Position numbers and translations under genes: made by a program
The notes under the pieces: generated by a model
Seen by the model: the letters and a program-made list of their open reading frames with translations, nothing else
What the model was told of the DNA's origin: nothing
Database searches by the model: none
Source: Capsicum annuum
Taxonomy: Eukaryota > Streptophyta > Magnoliopsida > Solanales > Solanaceae
DNA: 64,000 nucleotides
Assembly (NCBI RefSeq): GCF_002878395.1
Contig: NW_025860977.1
Coordinates: 1 to 64,000 of the forward strand
Direction of reading: 5' to 3'
In this document: piece by piece, positions 32,736 to 44,623 of the stretch
How the letters are laid out: each line of letters opens with the position of its first letter
Numbering within the stretch: position 1 is the stretch's first letter

Positions 32736-34018
32736 TTAAGTGCAATAGATGACTTAATCTGTTTGAAAATTTACAATGATTCATAATCTGTCGCAACTAA
32801 TGACATAATCTATTTGATAGTTTACAACAAATGCGTAATATGGTGCAACAAATGACCTAATCTATTTGATTTAATCCAACAGAAAAAAAATCTGTGGTAA
32901 CAGGTTGAACATTTGTTTATATATAATCTCAATTAAGTTTATATGTTAGACTATTACCTTAACTGAATAATCTAGGACTAGGAATGAGTTCTTATAGGGT
33001 CAACTACAGCTTTAACTGAGTTTTTTGGCAATTTTATGATAAGACGGTATTGCATTCCTCCCTACCTAAGTCTTCGATCTATCACTCTTATCCGAATCGA
33101 TTCTTACTACCTTATATGTTCATCTAATACCTTAATTGATTAATCTAGGAATAGGGTACTAATACCTTAATTGAATAATCTAGGACTAAGGGTGAGTTCT
33201 CACAGGGTCAACTACCACTTTAATTGAGTCTTTTGTCAGTTGTATGAAGAGATGGTATTGCATTTTTCTCGACTAGAGTCATCGATTGATCACTCTGAGT
33301 CAAATCAATTCTTACTACGTCATATGTTAGACTAATACCTTAATTGATTAATCTAGGAATAGGGTACTAATACCTTAATTGAATAATCTAGGACTAGTGG
33401 TGAGTTCTCATAGGGTCAACTACAACTTTAATTGAGTCTTTTGGCAATTGCATTAAGATATGATATTGCTTTCCTCCCGACCAGAGTCATCGATCGATCA
33501 CTCTGAGTCGAGCAAATTCTTACTACCTCTGTTCAACTAATACCTCAATTGATTAATCTAGAACTAGGGGTGAGTTCTTATAATGTCAACTACAATAGAT
33601 GACAGTGCCTATTTGATGGTTTACAATAGAAGGGTGATCTATTGCGACATATGAATTAATCCATTTGATAATTTACAATAGATGGGTAATCTGTCGCAAT
33701 AGATGACTTAATCTGTTTGATAATTTACAACAAATTCGTAATCTATCACAAGAAATTACATAATCCATTTGATAGTTTACAACAGATGTATAATATGGTG
33801 CAACAGATTACCTAATCTGTTTGATTTAATCCAACAGAAAAGACATTTGTTGTACTAGGTTGAATATTTGTTTATATAATTTCAATTGAGTTCATATGTT
33901 AGACTAATACCTTAACTGAGTAATCTAGGGCTAGGGGTGAGTTCTCACAAGGTCAACTACAACTTCAACTAAGTCTTTTGGCAATTGCATGATGAGATGA
34001 TATTGCGTTCCTCCCTAC
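32736..34018. repeat. Second copy of the upstream repeat block, left part
   Basis: Same alternation as 1-1.8 kb: palindrome units (32740-32900), ATCGATC-core units (cores near 33064, 33277 and 33486), then 51-52 bp units at 33610, 33665, 33717 and 33769, then the start of another ATCGATC unit interrupted by element B at 34018. AAATTGCTTTAAAA at 32708 also resembles the first bases of the window. Confidence 0.8.
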
Positions 34019-36278
34019 TATAAGACCCCATAAGTTTTCCTCATCGTTAAAGCCTTCGAAATGAATCACTAGAAGCTTAATACTTAGAATTTTAGCAAAG
34101 TGTTCCAACACTTAGTTTGTTTTAAGCCTTCAATCTTCATTGAATTATTTCATGACCTTACCAACCTTCATTTCTTAATTTTTTTGTTGCGTTACGATGG
34201 GGCAAGGTTGTAGTACATCTCAGGTGAGTTTTAGAATTTTTAAACGAGCCTAAGGGCATGTTTCGTGTTCAATTCCAGTATCTTGGGGCTATAAGCCCGC
34301 GTCGCCCCAGGTATCACGCTAGAACCATCAAGGAGGTGCCCTGGGTAGTCCACCGCTCTAAGTGGTGCGGCACCCTAGGTATCCTTCCGCTCTAACCGAG
34401 GCGGCGCCCTGGCAATCGCTCCAGGGCAATGTTTGTACTTTCAATTCCGAGTCATTAAGGGTAATTTGGGTTTTTTTCCAACCCTATATCCTCTTTAATA
34501 CGTGATTTAATCCTAAATATAGAAAATTCCATCATAGTTCATCAAAATTCACCAAGAACTCACATTAGGGTTTCAACCTAAAAATCCAATTATCTCAAGA
34601 TTCAACCGTGAGTTTTCGATAATTCTTTAAGAATTGGATTTCCCATTTTGAAGGCTATGAGAAGCACCCATTATTTTTGTGAATAGAGTCCCAAATTCAA
34701 TAGTTCATACAAAGCTCCAAGTTTAAGATATGTGGGGTTTTGAAAAAGAACACCATTTCAGTCTTGTGCCCAAAAGCTATGATTTTCTTAAAGATTTCGA
34801 TATTTCCAAGTTGAATTATTTTTAAATTGCTCTATTTCAAGTTTATAAGATTGTGGAATTATTTAAGTCTTGAATTACATGATTTTCTTGTTTAACTATA
34901 GTTTGAGTTGAGAATTCATGTTATAAAGTGCATATTCCTACATTGATATTATATTTGTCCCGAATTTCTAAGAATTGTTGTCATGATTTAAGCCTTATTG
35001 TGAATCTTTGAGAATGCATCTTTGATACTCTTTAAAGTGTTATAAGAAGTGTACTTATATCTCCATGTTGTTGAGATTTTAAAGCTTTGATGGTAAGTCT
35101 ATCAAGATTTTAAGAAAAGACTGAGTTTTGAATTTAAGTTAAGAAAGAAATTCACATCATGTTGATTTGAGTTAAAGGGATGCATATTGGCTCCCATTGC
35201 ATATTGTTGAACTATTTAAGGTGGATTTTCTTTAAAGTTCTGAGCTAAGTATGAGAGTAGTATTTAGCACCGAGTTGGGCTAGATTCCAAGGTCTCATAA
35301 CCCAGAACTACATGCCCCCATAGATTTCTAAGTTACCCCGAGTGGGTCAAGATAGTGATCACTAAAAGCTAAGGTTCTATTCTGATGGAAGTATAGATCA
35401 GCTCTCCCCAATGTGGGTAAGATGTTGGACTCTATGTAGCTTACATGATTTATGTTGGTTAGAAGAAACTCCCAAGTCCTAAGTTTCCAAGTGTCTCAAG
35501 TCGTTGAGTTTCAAGTGTTCCAAGTTCATAAGAGTCTAAAGTTTCTAAGTCCTTGATTTATAAAGTTTAAAGGTTCCAAAAGTATTAAGTCCTTGAGTTT
35601 TACCGAAGTTCTTGATTTCATGAGATTTTAAGTGTGATGACTCGCATGACTTACATTATATGTTTTTCTTATTCATAATTGTGAGAATTTATTTCAAGCT
35701 TTGTGAGTCATCTATTATAGCATGCATGATTTTGTATAAAGATTATGATGTTAACTATTTAATTTCATATACCACTATATACTCAGTATATTCGCAAAGT
35801 ACTGATTCACATACTTATCTGTATCCTATATTTTCTTGTAATGTAGTTTCAGGTGCTCAGTCCTAGTCTCATCAGTGATATCCGAGAACTTTATCTACAT
35901 CTCTACAGTGGTGAGTCCTCATGGTTTGAGGACCTATCTTCAGACATTCTAGTATTTTGAGTTGTTTTTCATTATGTTTCCAGTTCAGTTTGAGTCAGTT
36001 GGGGATCTGTCCCAATGGCTCTCTAGTTCAGTCAGTAGTAGAGGCTTGGTCAGACTAGCTACCAGATTATTAGTATGTTGAGATTTTTAGTATTGGGTCC
36101 ATTCAGACAAAATGTTTTATTCTTATTTTTTATGATTTTTATATGGTAGAGCTAAGGATTGTTTTATTTACCTTATAGAAAACTTTATAAGTAATAGTAG
36201 GCTCAAAAGGTTAGCTTGGGGATACTTGTAGCCTTAAGCACCGTGTGATATCTTGGGACCCATTTTTTGGGTGTTACA
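34019..36278 (+). repeat. 5' LTR of element B
   Basis: 2260 bp, TATAAGACCCC...GGGTGTTACA (TG start changed to TA). A GC-rich module at 34290-34430 has repeated GGCGCCCTGG/CCACCGCTCTAAG-like motifs. It differs from the 3' LTR at several percent of positions by eye, so the insertion is not recent. The small open frame at 35660 is not a gene. Confidence 0.92.
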
Positions 36279-36282
36279 AACT

Positions 36283-36294
36283 TGGTATCAGAGC
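36283..36294 (+). other. Primer-binding site of element B
   Basis: TGGTATCAGAGC, the exact initiator-Met primer consensus, four bases after the LTR. Confidence 0.93.
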
Positions 36295-36489
36295 TTATAG
36301 TTTAAGGAGTCCTAGGGAGTCTGAAAGCTACGTTAAGTAGAGTCTTGATCTTCGGTGTGTAGCACGCCATATCTATGAGCAAGAGGATACGAAACATTTT
36401 ATGAAAAAGTTGTTTCTTTCTTGCAGAGTCTATCGTGCCTAAAGTTGTCTCTCTTAGCTATTAATTCTTGGTCCCTTATTACAATGAAA

Positions 36490-37699
36490 ATGCCTCCCCG
36501 AAGAGCAAATGCCCGCAGAAACAATAATTGTCAGCAACCTCAACCTGCTGATCCCTTGAATAAAAATGTGTCCCATGCTGAGTTTCGAGCAGCCTTCCAG
36601 GGCTATCCCAAGTGGTCACCGCAAATGTTCAGGTCAACCAGGCCTCAGTTCCACCTCAGCAGGGAGGTGATTTAGCTGCTGCTAGGATTCGTGATTTCAT
36701 GCGGATGAATCCGCAAGAGTTCTAAGGGTCTAAGGAAAGTGAGGACCCTCTATTGTATCTTGAGGAGATAAGGAAGATCATGCAGGTGATGCATATGTCT
36801 AAAGAAAAAAGTGTTGAGCTGGCATCTTACAGGTTGAAAGATATTGCATATGACTGCGTGGTTGCCTGGAAGAAGGGTAGGGGTGAGGGTACTACTGCTG
36901 TGAGTTGGCAGGTGTTACAGGAGACATTCCTGGATAAGTTCTTCATGTTGGAGATGAGGGAGGCAAAATTAGAGAGTTTATGAATTTGAGATAAGGCTCC
37001 ATGACTGTTAAGGAGTATTATCTTAAGTTTAATTATTTAGCCAAGTATGCTCCTAATTTGATTGCTGACACCAGGTCCAGTATGAGTAAGTTCATAATGG
37101 AAGTGTCTGGTTTTGTTGTGAAAGAGTGCAGGACGACTATGTTGAGTAGGGATATGGATCTTCCTAGGCTGATATTGTATACCCTGCAGATCGAGTTAGA
37201 TAAGTTGAGGGAAAGGGATATAGAGAGAGGAAACAAGAGGGACAGATTTGAGCAACATGAGTACGGCTAGACCAGATCACATGAAGGGAATCGCCCTCAG
37301 TTTTAGAATCGTTCATCCATACCAGCGCCATTCTCAGGTAGTGCTCCCACGCCTAGAGGTAGGCAGGAGCAAGGGAATAGGCCTTCTATGTCCAGGTCCC
37401 AGAACACTGTAAGTAATAGGCCTAATTATCCCCAGTATGCTAAGTATGGTAGGACCCATCCGGGTGAGTGCTTGGCGAAGCAGCGAGGGTATTTTAGTTG
37501 TGGCAAGATGGGCCACAAAATTAGAGATTGCCCATATGCCAGGCAGGGGAACCATGATGTTCGCCCTCAAAATCAGACTGTTAGTGCTCTATCTCCCATA
37601 GCTCATGCATTCCCTACTCAGGGTACTTCATCTAGCACTACTGGCGGTCAGTGCCAAAATAGCTTCTATGCCTTACTATCTCGCCAGGAGCAGAAATAA
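36490..37699 (+). pseudogene. Element B gag
   Basis: Starts MPPRRANARRNNN (another ATG two codons upstream is possible). Capsid-like region: YLEEIRKIMQVMHMSKEKSV, QVLQETFLDKFFMLEMREAK, MTVKEYYLKFNYLAKYAPN. The zinc knuckle reads YFSCGKMGHKIRDC, so its first Cys has become Tyr. Stops near 36673, 36723, 36983 and 37270 and frame changes break the protein. Confidence 0.85.
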
Positions 37700-40600
37700 A
37701 ATCTCGATATTGTTACTGGTATGCTCCATGTATTTCACTTTGATGTTTATGTGTTGTTGGACCCTGGGTCGAGTCTTTCTTATGTGACACCATTGGTTGT
37801 TGTGAATTTTAAAATGAGTCCTAAAAATATCCCTGAGCCTATTCTTGTTTCTACCCCATTGGGTGAGTCTATTGTTGCTAAACAAGTGTATAGAAGGTGT
37901 CCTGTTTCTGTTCTTCATAAAGTCATATTTGCTGACTTGATAGAGTTAGATATGGTTGATTTTGATCTTATTCTGGGTATGGACTGGCTTCACTCTTATT
38001 ATGCATCTATAGATTATCGAACCCGTATTTCCTAATGAACCAATTTTCGAGTGGTCCGGGAGTTCAGTATCTCCCAAGAGTCATTTTATCTCTTATCTCA
38101 AGGCCAGAAATCTTATATCCAAAGGTTTCATCTATCATTTAGTCAGAGTTAAAGACTCTAAGTCTGAGACTCCAAGTATTCAGTTGGTCAACATTGTTAA
38201 TGAATTTCTTGATGTTTTTCCAGAAGATCTCCTAGGGGTACCACCCGATAGAGAGAGAGAATTTGGGATTGATATTCTCTCCGACACTCAGCCCATTTCT
38301 ATTCCCCATACTATATGGAACCCACAGAACTTAAGAAGTTAAAAGAGCAACTCAAAGATCTTTTAGGTAAAGGTTTCATAAGGCCTAGTGTTTCTTTTTG
38401 GGGTGCACCTGTCCTATTAATGCGAAAAAAGAAGGTTTTTTGCTTATGTGTATTGACTATCGTCAGCTTAATAAAGTCACTATCAAAAACAAGTACCCTC
38501 TTCTAAGAATAAATGACCTGTTTGACCAACTACAAGGTGCAAGTTACTTTGTAAAGATAGACCTTACATCCGGCTATCATCAACTCAAGGTTAGGGAGTG
38601 TGATATCCCGAAGACAACCTTCTGAACCTGTTATGGTCATTTTGAGTTTCTTGTTATGTCTTTTGGGCTAACTAATGCTCCAGTAGCTTTCATGTACCAC
38701 ATGAATCTAGTGTTCAAGCAATACCTTGATATGTTTGTCATAGTTTTCATAGATGATATTCTTGTTTACTCCCGTAGTGAGGAGGATCATGCATACCATC
38801 TCTGAATTATCTTGAAAACTCTTAAAGATCACTAGTTATTTGCCGAATTCATCAAGTGAGAGTTTTGGCTAAGGTCAGTTACTTTTCTAGGTCATATCAT
38901 TTCAGCCGAAGGTATTATAGTTGACCCCCAAAAGATAAAAGCTGTAAAAAATTTGCCTAGACCTATCTCTCCGTCTGATATTAGGAGTTTCTTGGGTCTA
39001 GCTGGCCATTACCGTCGTTTTGTGGAGGGTTTCTCTTCTATCACGTCGCCTATAATCTAACTAACCCAAAAGAAAGTGAAGTTCCTGCGGTCGGATTCTT
39101 GCGAGAAGAGTTTTTAGGAGTTGAAGACTCGACTCACCTCAGCCCCTATGCTGACTTTGCCTGATGGTGTTGATGGTTTTGTGGTGTATTATGATGCTTA
39201 TAGAGTTGGTTTGGGTTATGTGTTGATGCATAGAGGTAAAGTTATAGCCTATGCCTCCAGACAGTTGAAGCCCCTTGAAAAGAACTACCCAACCCATGAT
39301 CTTGAATTTGTTGCTGTTGTGTTTGCTCTAAAAATCTGGAGACACTATCTTTATGGTGTCCATGTTGATATGTTCACTGATCACAAAAGTCTGCAGTATG
39401 TATTTTCTCAGAGGGAGTTGAATCTTAGATAGATGAGATAGTTAGAGTCATTAAAAGATTATGACATGAGTGTATTGTATTATCCGGGCTAGGCCAATGT
39501 AGTGGCAGATGCTCTTAGCAGGTTGTCCATGGGTAGTGTTGTGCATGTAGAGGAGAATAAGAAGGAGTTAGATCGTGATGTACATTATTTGGCTAGAATA
39601 GGTATTAGGTTGCTTGATTTTGCGGAGGGGAATATTTTAGTGTAGAGTAGTTCCGAATCTTCTTTAGTTTCGGAGGTGAAGGAGAAGAAAGATAGGGATC
39701 CCAGTTTGGTTAGACTGAAGGAGTTAGTTAAGGACCAAAAGGTAGAGGTTTTCTCCTAAGGGGGAGATGGTATGTTGAGATTGCAGGATAGACTTCCATG
39801 TGTTGATGATCTAAGGCAAAGAATTATGGCTAAAGCACATGGTCCTCGGTATTTTATTCATCCTGGTGCTACCAAGATTTACCGTGACTTGCGTGAAATC
39901 TATTGGTGGAGTGGTATGAAGAAGGATATAGCAGAGTTTGTGGTAAGTGTAAAACTTGCCAACAGGTTAAGGTAGAGCATCAAATACTTGGTGGAGTGAA
40001 GCAAGAGTTTAGTTTTCCCACTTAGAAGTGTGAAAAAATAAACACGAATTTTGTGACTGGGTTACCTCTTTTGTGTCGTCTTCATGACTCTATCTGGGTT
40101 GTTGTAGATAGGCTGACTAAGTCAGCGTATTTCTTGCCTACGCATACATCTTATACAGTTGAGGATTATGCTAGATTGTATATTTGGGAGTTAGTGAGGT
40201 TGCATGGAGTTCCCTCGTCTATCATTTTGGATAGGGGTACTCAGTTTACTTCTCAGTTTTGGAGGGTATTTCAGAAGGGTCTTGGTACCCAAGTTCTTAT
40301 GAATTTCGCTTTTCATCTGTAGACCGATGGTCAGGCTGAGAGGACCATTCAAACTTTGGAGGATATGTTGAGAGTGTGTGCCTTAGATTTTAAAGGGAGT
40401 TGGGATGAGCATTTGCCATTAATAGAGTTTGCATATAATAATAGTTATCACTCTAGTATCAAGATAGCTCCTTTGAGGCCTTGTATGACAGAAGATGTAG
40501 GTCACCATAGGTTGCTTCAAAGTGGGTGAAGCAACTATGATTGGACCTAATGCAGTATTCAAAGCAATGGAGAAGGTGAGGTTGATTAGAGAAAGGTTGA

Positions 40601-41118
40601 AGACAGCTCAGAGTCATCAAAAGTCTTTTGCAAATATGAGGAGAAGAGATCTTGAGTTCAAATTTGATGATTTAGTGTATCTGAAAATTTCACCAATGAA
40701 AGGGGTGAAAAGGTTTGGGAAGAAGGGGAAACTTATTCCCTATTATGTTGGCCCTTACAGAGTGCTTAGCCGTGTTGGGAAAGTAGCTTATGAAGTTGAG
40801 TTGCCTGCAGAACTGTCAGCTCTTCATCCTGTCTTTCATATTTCCATGCTTAAGAAGCATATTGGTAATTCTATTATGGTAGATTCTTTGGAAAGTCTTG
40901 ATGTTTAGAGTATTCTTTCATTTGATGAGATTCCAGTTGAAATCCTAGATTACCAATTCCGGAGACTAAGGAACAAAGAAGTTCCCTTGGTCAAGGTTCT
41001 GTGGCAAAATCAGTCAGTTGAGGGTGCTACTTGGGAAGCCGAGGTAGATATGCGATCCAAGTACCCACGTCTCTTTTCCACAAGTTTAGATCAAGACGAA
41101 GGTACCATTTTCTCTTAA
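37700..41118 (+). pseudogene. Element B pol with chromodomain
   Basis: Order: protease (VYVLLDPGSSLSYVTPLV, 37740-37800), reverse transcriptase ([34 protein letters not shown] near 38750), RNase H ([41 protein letters not shown]), integrase ([52 protein letters not shown]), C-terminal ISPMKGVKRFGKKGKL, and chromodomain (EILDYQFRRLRNKEVPLVKV, GATWEAEVDMRSKYP). The stop at 41116-41118 fits element C. The chromodomain marks the Tekay/Del chromovirus clade. Many TAG stops (often where related copies have CAG) inactivate it. Confidence 0.9.
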
Positions 41119-41301
41119 TTCAGTCCCTTTATGATAAAGTTGCAGCTGTAGAACTATCCTTTTCATAATTTTATGCATTCTATGAAGAATCCGAAAGTTT
41201 AGAAGGAAGTAGAGTAAGTTTAGCAAAAAGTTTCAGCTATGTATCCTTAGTTTTCTCTATGTTCTTAGTCTATCTAATGACAGTTGAGGATGAATGTTTC
41301 C

Positions 41302-41313
41302 AAAGGGAGATAT
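41302..41313 (+). other. Polypurine tract of element B
   Basis: AAAGGGAGATAT directly before the 3' LTR, the expected plus-strand priming site. Confidence 0.8.
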
Positions 41314-43553
41314 TGTAAGACCCCGCAAGTTTTTCTCGTCGTTAAAGCCTTCGAAACGAATTACTAGAAGCTTAATACTTAGAATTTTAGCTAAGTATTC
41401 CAACACTTAGTTTATTTTGAGCTTTCAATTTTCGTTGAATTATTTCATGACCTTCCCAACCTCTGTTTCTTGATTTTTTGTTGCGTTGCGATAGGGAAAG
41501 GTTATAGTACATCTCAGGTGAGTTTCGAAATTTTTAGACTAGCCTAAGGGCATGTTTGGTGTTCAATTCCAGTAGCTCGAGGGGATAAGACCGCGTCGCC
41601 CTAGGTATCGCACTGGAACCATCTAGGCGGCGCCCTGGGTAGTCCACCGCTCTAAGCAGGGCGGCGCCCTGGGTATCTCTCCACTCTAAGTGAGGCGGTA
41701 CCCTGGCAATCGCGCTTGGGCAATTTTGGCACTTCCTATTCTGAGTCATTAAGGGTAATTTGGGTAGTTTCCACCCCTGTATCCTCTTTAACACAGGATT
41801 TAATCCCAAATACACCAAAATCCATCATAGTTCATCAAAATTCACCAAGAACTCACATTAGGGTTTCATCCTAAAAATCCAATTATCTCAAGATTCAACC
41901 GTGAGTTTTTGATAATTCTTTACGAATTGGATTCCCCATTCCGAAGGCTACGAGAAGTACCCATTAGCTTTGCGAATAGAGTCCCGAAGTCAAGAGTTCA
42001 TATAAAGCTCCAAGTTTAAGGTCTGTGGGGTTTTGAACAAGAACACCCTTCCGTTCTTGTGCCCAAATGCTATGATTTTCTTAAAGATTTTGATATTTCC
42101 AAGTTGAATTATTTTTAAATTGCTCTATTTCAAGTTTATAAGATCGTGGAATTATTTAAGGCTTGAATTATATGATTTTATTTAACTAAAGTTTGAGTTG
42201 AGAATTCATATTATAAAGTGCATATTCCTACATTGATATTATATTTGTCAAGAATTTCTAAGAATTGTTGTCACGATTTAAGCCTTATTGTGAACTTTGA
42301 GAATGCATTTTTGATACTCTTTAAAGTGTTATAAGAAGTGCACTTATATCTCCATGTTGTTGAGATTTTAAAGCTTTGATGGTAAGTCTATCAAGATTTT
42401 AAGAAAAGACTGACTTTTGAATTTAAGTTAAGAAAGAAATCCACATCATGTTTATTTGAGTTAAAGGGATGCATATTGGCTCCCATTGCATATTGTTGAA
42501 CTATTTAAGGTAGATTTTCTGTAAAGTTCTGAGCTAAGTATGGGATTAGTATTTAGCACTGAGTTAGGCCTGATTCCAAGGTCTCATGCCCCAGAACTAC
42601 GTGCCCCTGTAGGTTTCTAAGTTACCCCAAGTGGGTCAAGATAGTGATCACTAAAATCTAAGGTTCTATTCTGATGGCAAGGATAGAGCAGCTCTCCCTA
42701 GCATAGGAAAGACGTTGGACTCCATGTAGCTCACATGGTTTATGTCAGTTAGAAAAAACTCCCGAGTCCTAAGTTTCTAAGTGTCTCAAGTGTTCCAAGT
42801 TCCTAAGAGTCTAAAGTTTCTAAGTCCTTGATTTATTAAGTTTAAAGGTTCCAAAAGTATTACGTCCTTGAGTTTTACCGAAGTTCTTGCTTTTATGAGA
42901 TTTTAAGTGTGATGACTCGCATGACTTACATTATATGTTTTTCTTATTCATGATTGTGAGAATTTATTTCAAACTTTGTGAGTCATCTATTATAGCATGC
43001 ATAATTTTGTATAAAGATTATGATGTTAACTATTTAATTGCATACACCCCCATATACTTAGTACATTCCCAAAGTACTGATCCACATACTTGTCTGTGTG
43101 CTATATTTTCTTGTAATGTAGTTTCAGGTGCTCAGTCCTAGTCTCATCGGTGATATCCGAGCACTTTATCTACATCTCTACAGTGGTGAGTCCTCATGGT
43201 TTGAGGACCTATCTTCAGACATTCCAATATTTTGAGTAGTTGTTCATTATGTTTTCAATCCAGTTCGAGTCAGTTGGGGATCTATCCCAATGGCTCTCTA
43301 GTGCAGTCAGTAGTAGAGTCTTGGTCAGACTAGCTACCAGATTATTAGTATGTTGAGATTTTCAGTATTAGGTCCATTCGGACAAAGTGTTTTATTTTTT
43401 TTCCTTATGATTTTGATATGATAGAGCTAAGGATTGTTTTATTTACCTTAAAGAAAGCTTTATAAGTAATAGTAGGCTCAAAGGGTTAGCTTTAGGATAC
43501 TTGTAGCTTTAAGCACCCTGTGACATCTCGGGACCCATTTTTAGGGCGTTACA
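41314..43553 (+). repeat. 3' LTR of element B
   Basis: 2240 bp, TGTAAGACCCC...GGGCGTTACA. The GC-rich module is at 41590-41730. The minus-strand open frame at 41534-41818 lies in this module and is taken as chance. Confidence 0.92.
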
Positions 43554-44300
43554 CATACCTGAGTCGTCGATCGATCACTCTTAGACGAATCGATTCTTAC
43601 TACCTCATATGTTCAACTAATACCTTAATTGATTAATCTAGGACTAGGGTACTAGTACCTTAATTGAATAATCTAGGACTTGGGGTGAGTTCTCACAGGG
43701 TCAACTACAGCTTCAATTGAGTCTTTTGGTAGTTGCAAGAAGAGACGGTATTCCGTTCCTTTCGACTAGAGTCGTCGATCGATCGCTCTGAGCCGAACCG
43801 ATTCTTACTACACCATATGTTAGACTAATACCTTAGTTAATTAATCTAGAACTAGGGTACTAATACCTTAATTAAATATTTCGGACTAGGGGTGAGTTCT
43901 CATAGGATCAACTATAGCTTCAATTGAGTATTTTGGCAATTGCATGAAGATACGGTATTGCTTTCCTCCCGACCAGAGTCATCGATCGATCACTCTGAGT
44001 CGAGCCAATTCTTACTACCTCATATGTTAACTAATACCTCAATTGATTAATCTAGGACTAGCGGTGAGTTCTCATAATGTAAACTACAATAGATGACAGT
44101 GCCTATTTGATGGTTTACAACAGAAGGGTAATCTATTGTGACATATGACTTAATCCGTTTGATAATTTACAACAGATGGATAATCTGTCGCAACAGATGA
44201 CTTAATATGTTTGATAATTTACAATAAATTTGTAATTTGTTGTTACCAATTTTTTTTGATAATTTACAATAGATGTGAAATCTGATAAGCTCATATGTTA
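43554..44300. repeat. Second copy of the upstream repeat block, right part
   Basis: Continues the array cut by element B: ATCGATC cores near 43567, 43774 and 43981, then 51-52 bp palindrome units at 44107, 44159, 44211 and 44259. The order matches 400-1810. Confidence 0.8.
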
Positions 44301-44623
44301 GACTAATAGTACCTAAACTGATTAATCTAGGACTACGGGTGAGTTCATAGGGTCAACTACAGCGTTAATTATTTTTATAAAATTTCAATTGAGTTCATAT
44401 GTTAGACTAATAGTACCCTTTTGGAAATTGCATGATGAGATGGTTAAAAAGTACGTATATCTTTTATAATTTTAAAAATAATTAAGATCAATTCGGGCCA
44501 AATTAACATTTTCAAAACTTATCATTCTTTTTCAAAATACAAATCAACCCATACAAAACGTTTCATCATTTCAAATCTCGAGTTCTCGCTCTTTTCTCTC
44601 TCATTCTCACTCAACAATACAGT
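44301..44623. other. Upstream flank of ULP-like copy 2, part 1
   Basis: Corresponds to 1811-2115 (AATTAAGATCAATTCGGGCC, TTTCATCATTTCAAATCTCG, CTCAACAATACAGT). It is interrupted by element C and resumes at 53927-54177 (TACAGATAATAACTACTCAA, GTATAAGTCGTTTTATTTG), then again after solo LTR D at 57432. Confidence 0.8.

Larger units (their letters stand above)
34019..43553 (+). mobile_element. Ty3/gypsy Tekay/Del-like element B
   Basis: 9.5-kb plus-strand element: 5' LTR 34019-36278, primer site, gag, pol with protease, reverse transcriptase, RNase H, integrase and chromodomain, polypurine tract and 3' LTR 41314-43553. Flanks are CCTAC (34014-34018) and CATAC (43554-43558), a 5-bp target duplication with one change. 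Removing it restores the ATCGATC repeat (CTCCCTAC joined to CTGAGTCGTCGATC). Multiple stops; not autonomous. Confidence 0.95.

Noticed and set aside
41534..41818. 94-codon minus-strand open frame
   Set aside because: Lies antisense in the GC-rich module of the 3' LTR of element B; it is not preserved in the 5' LTR.
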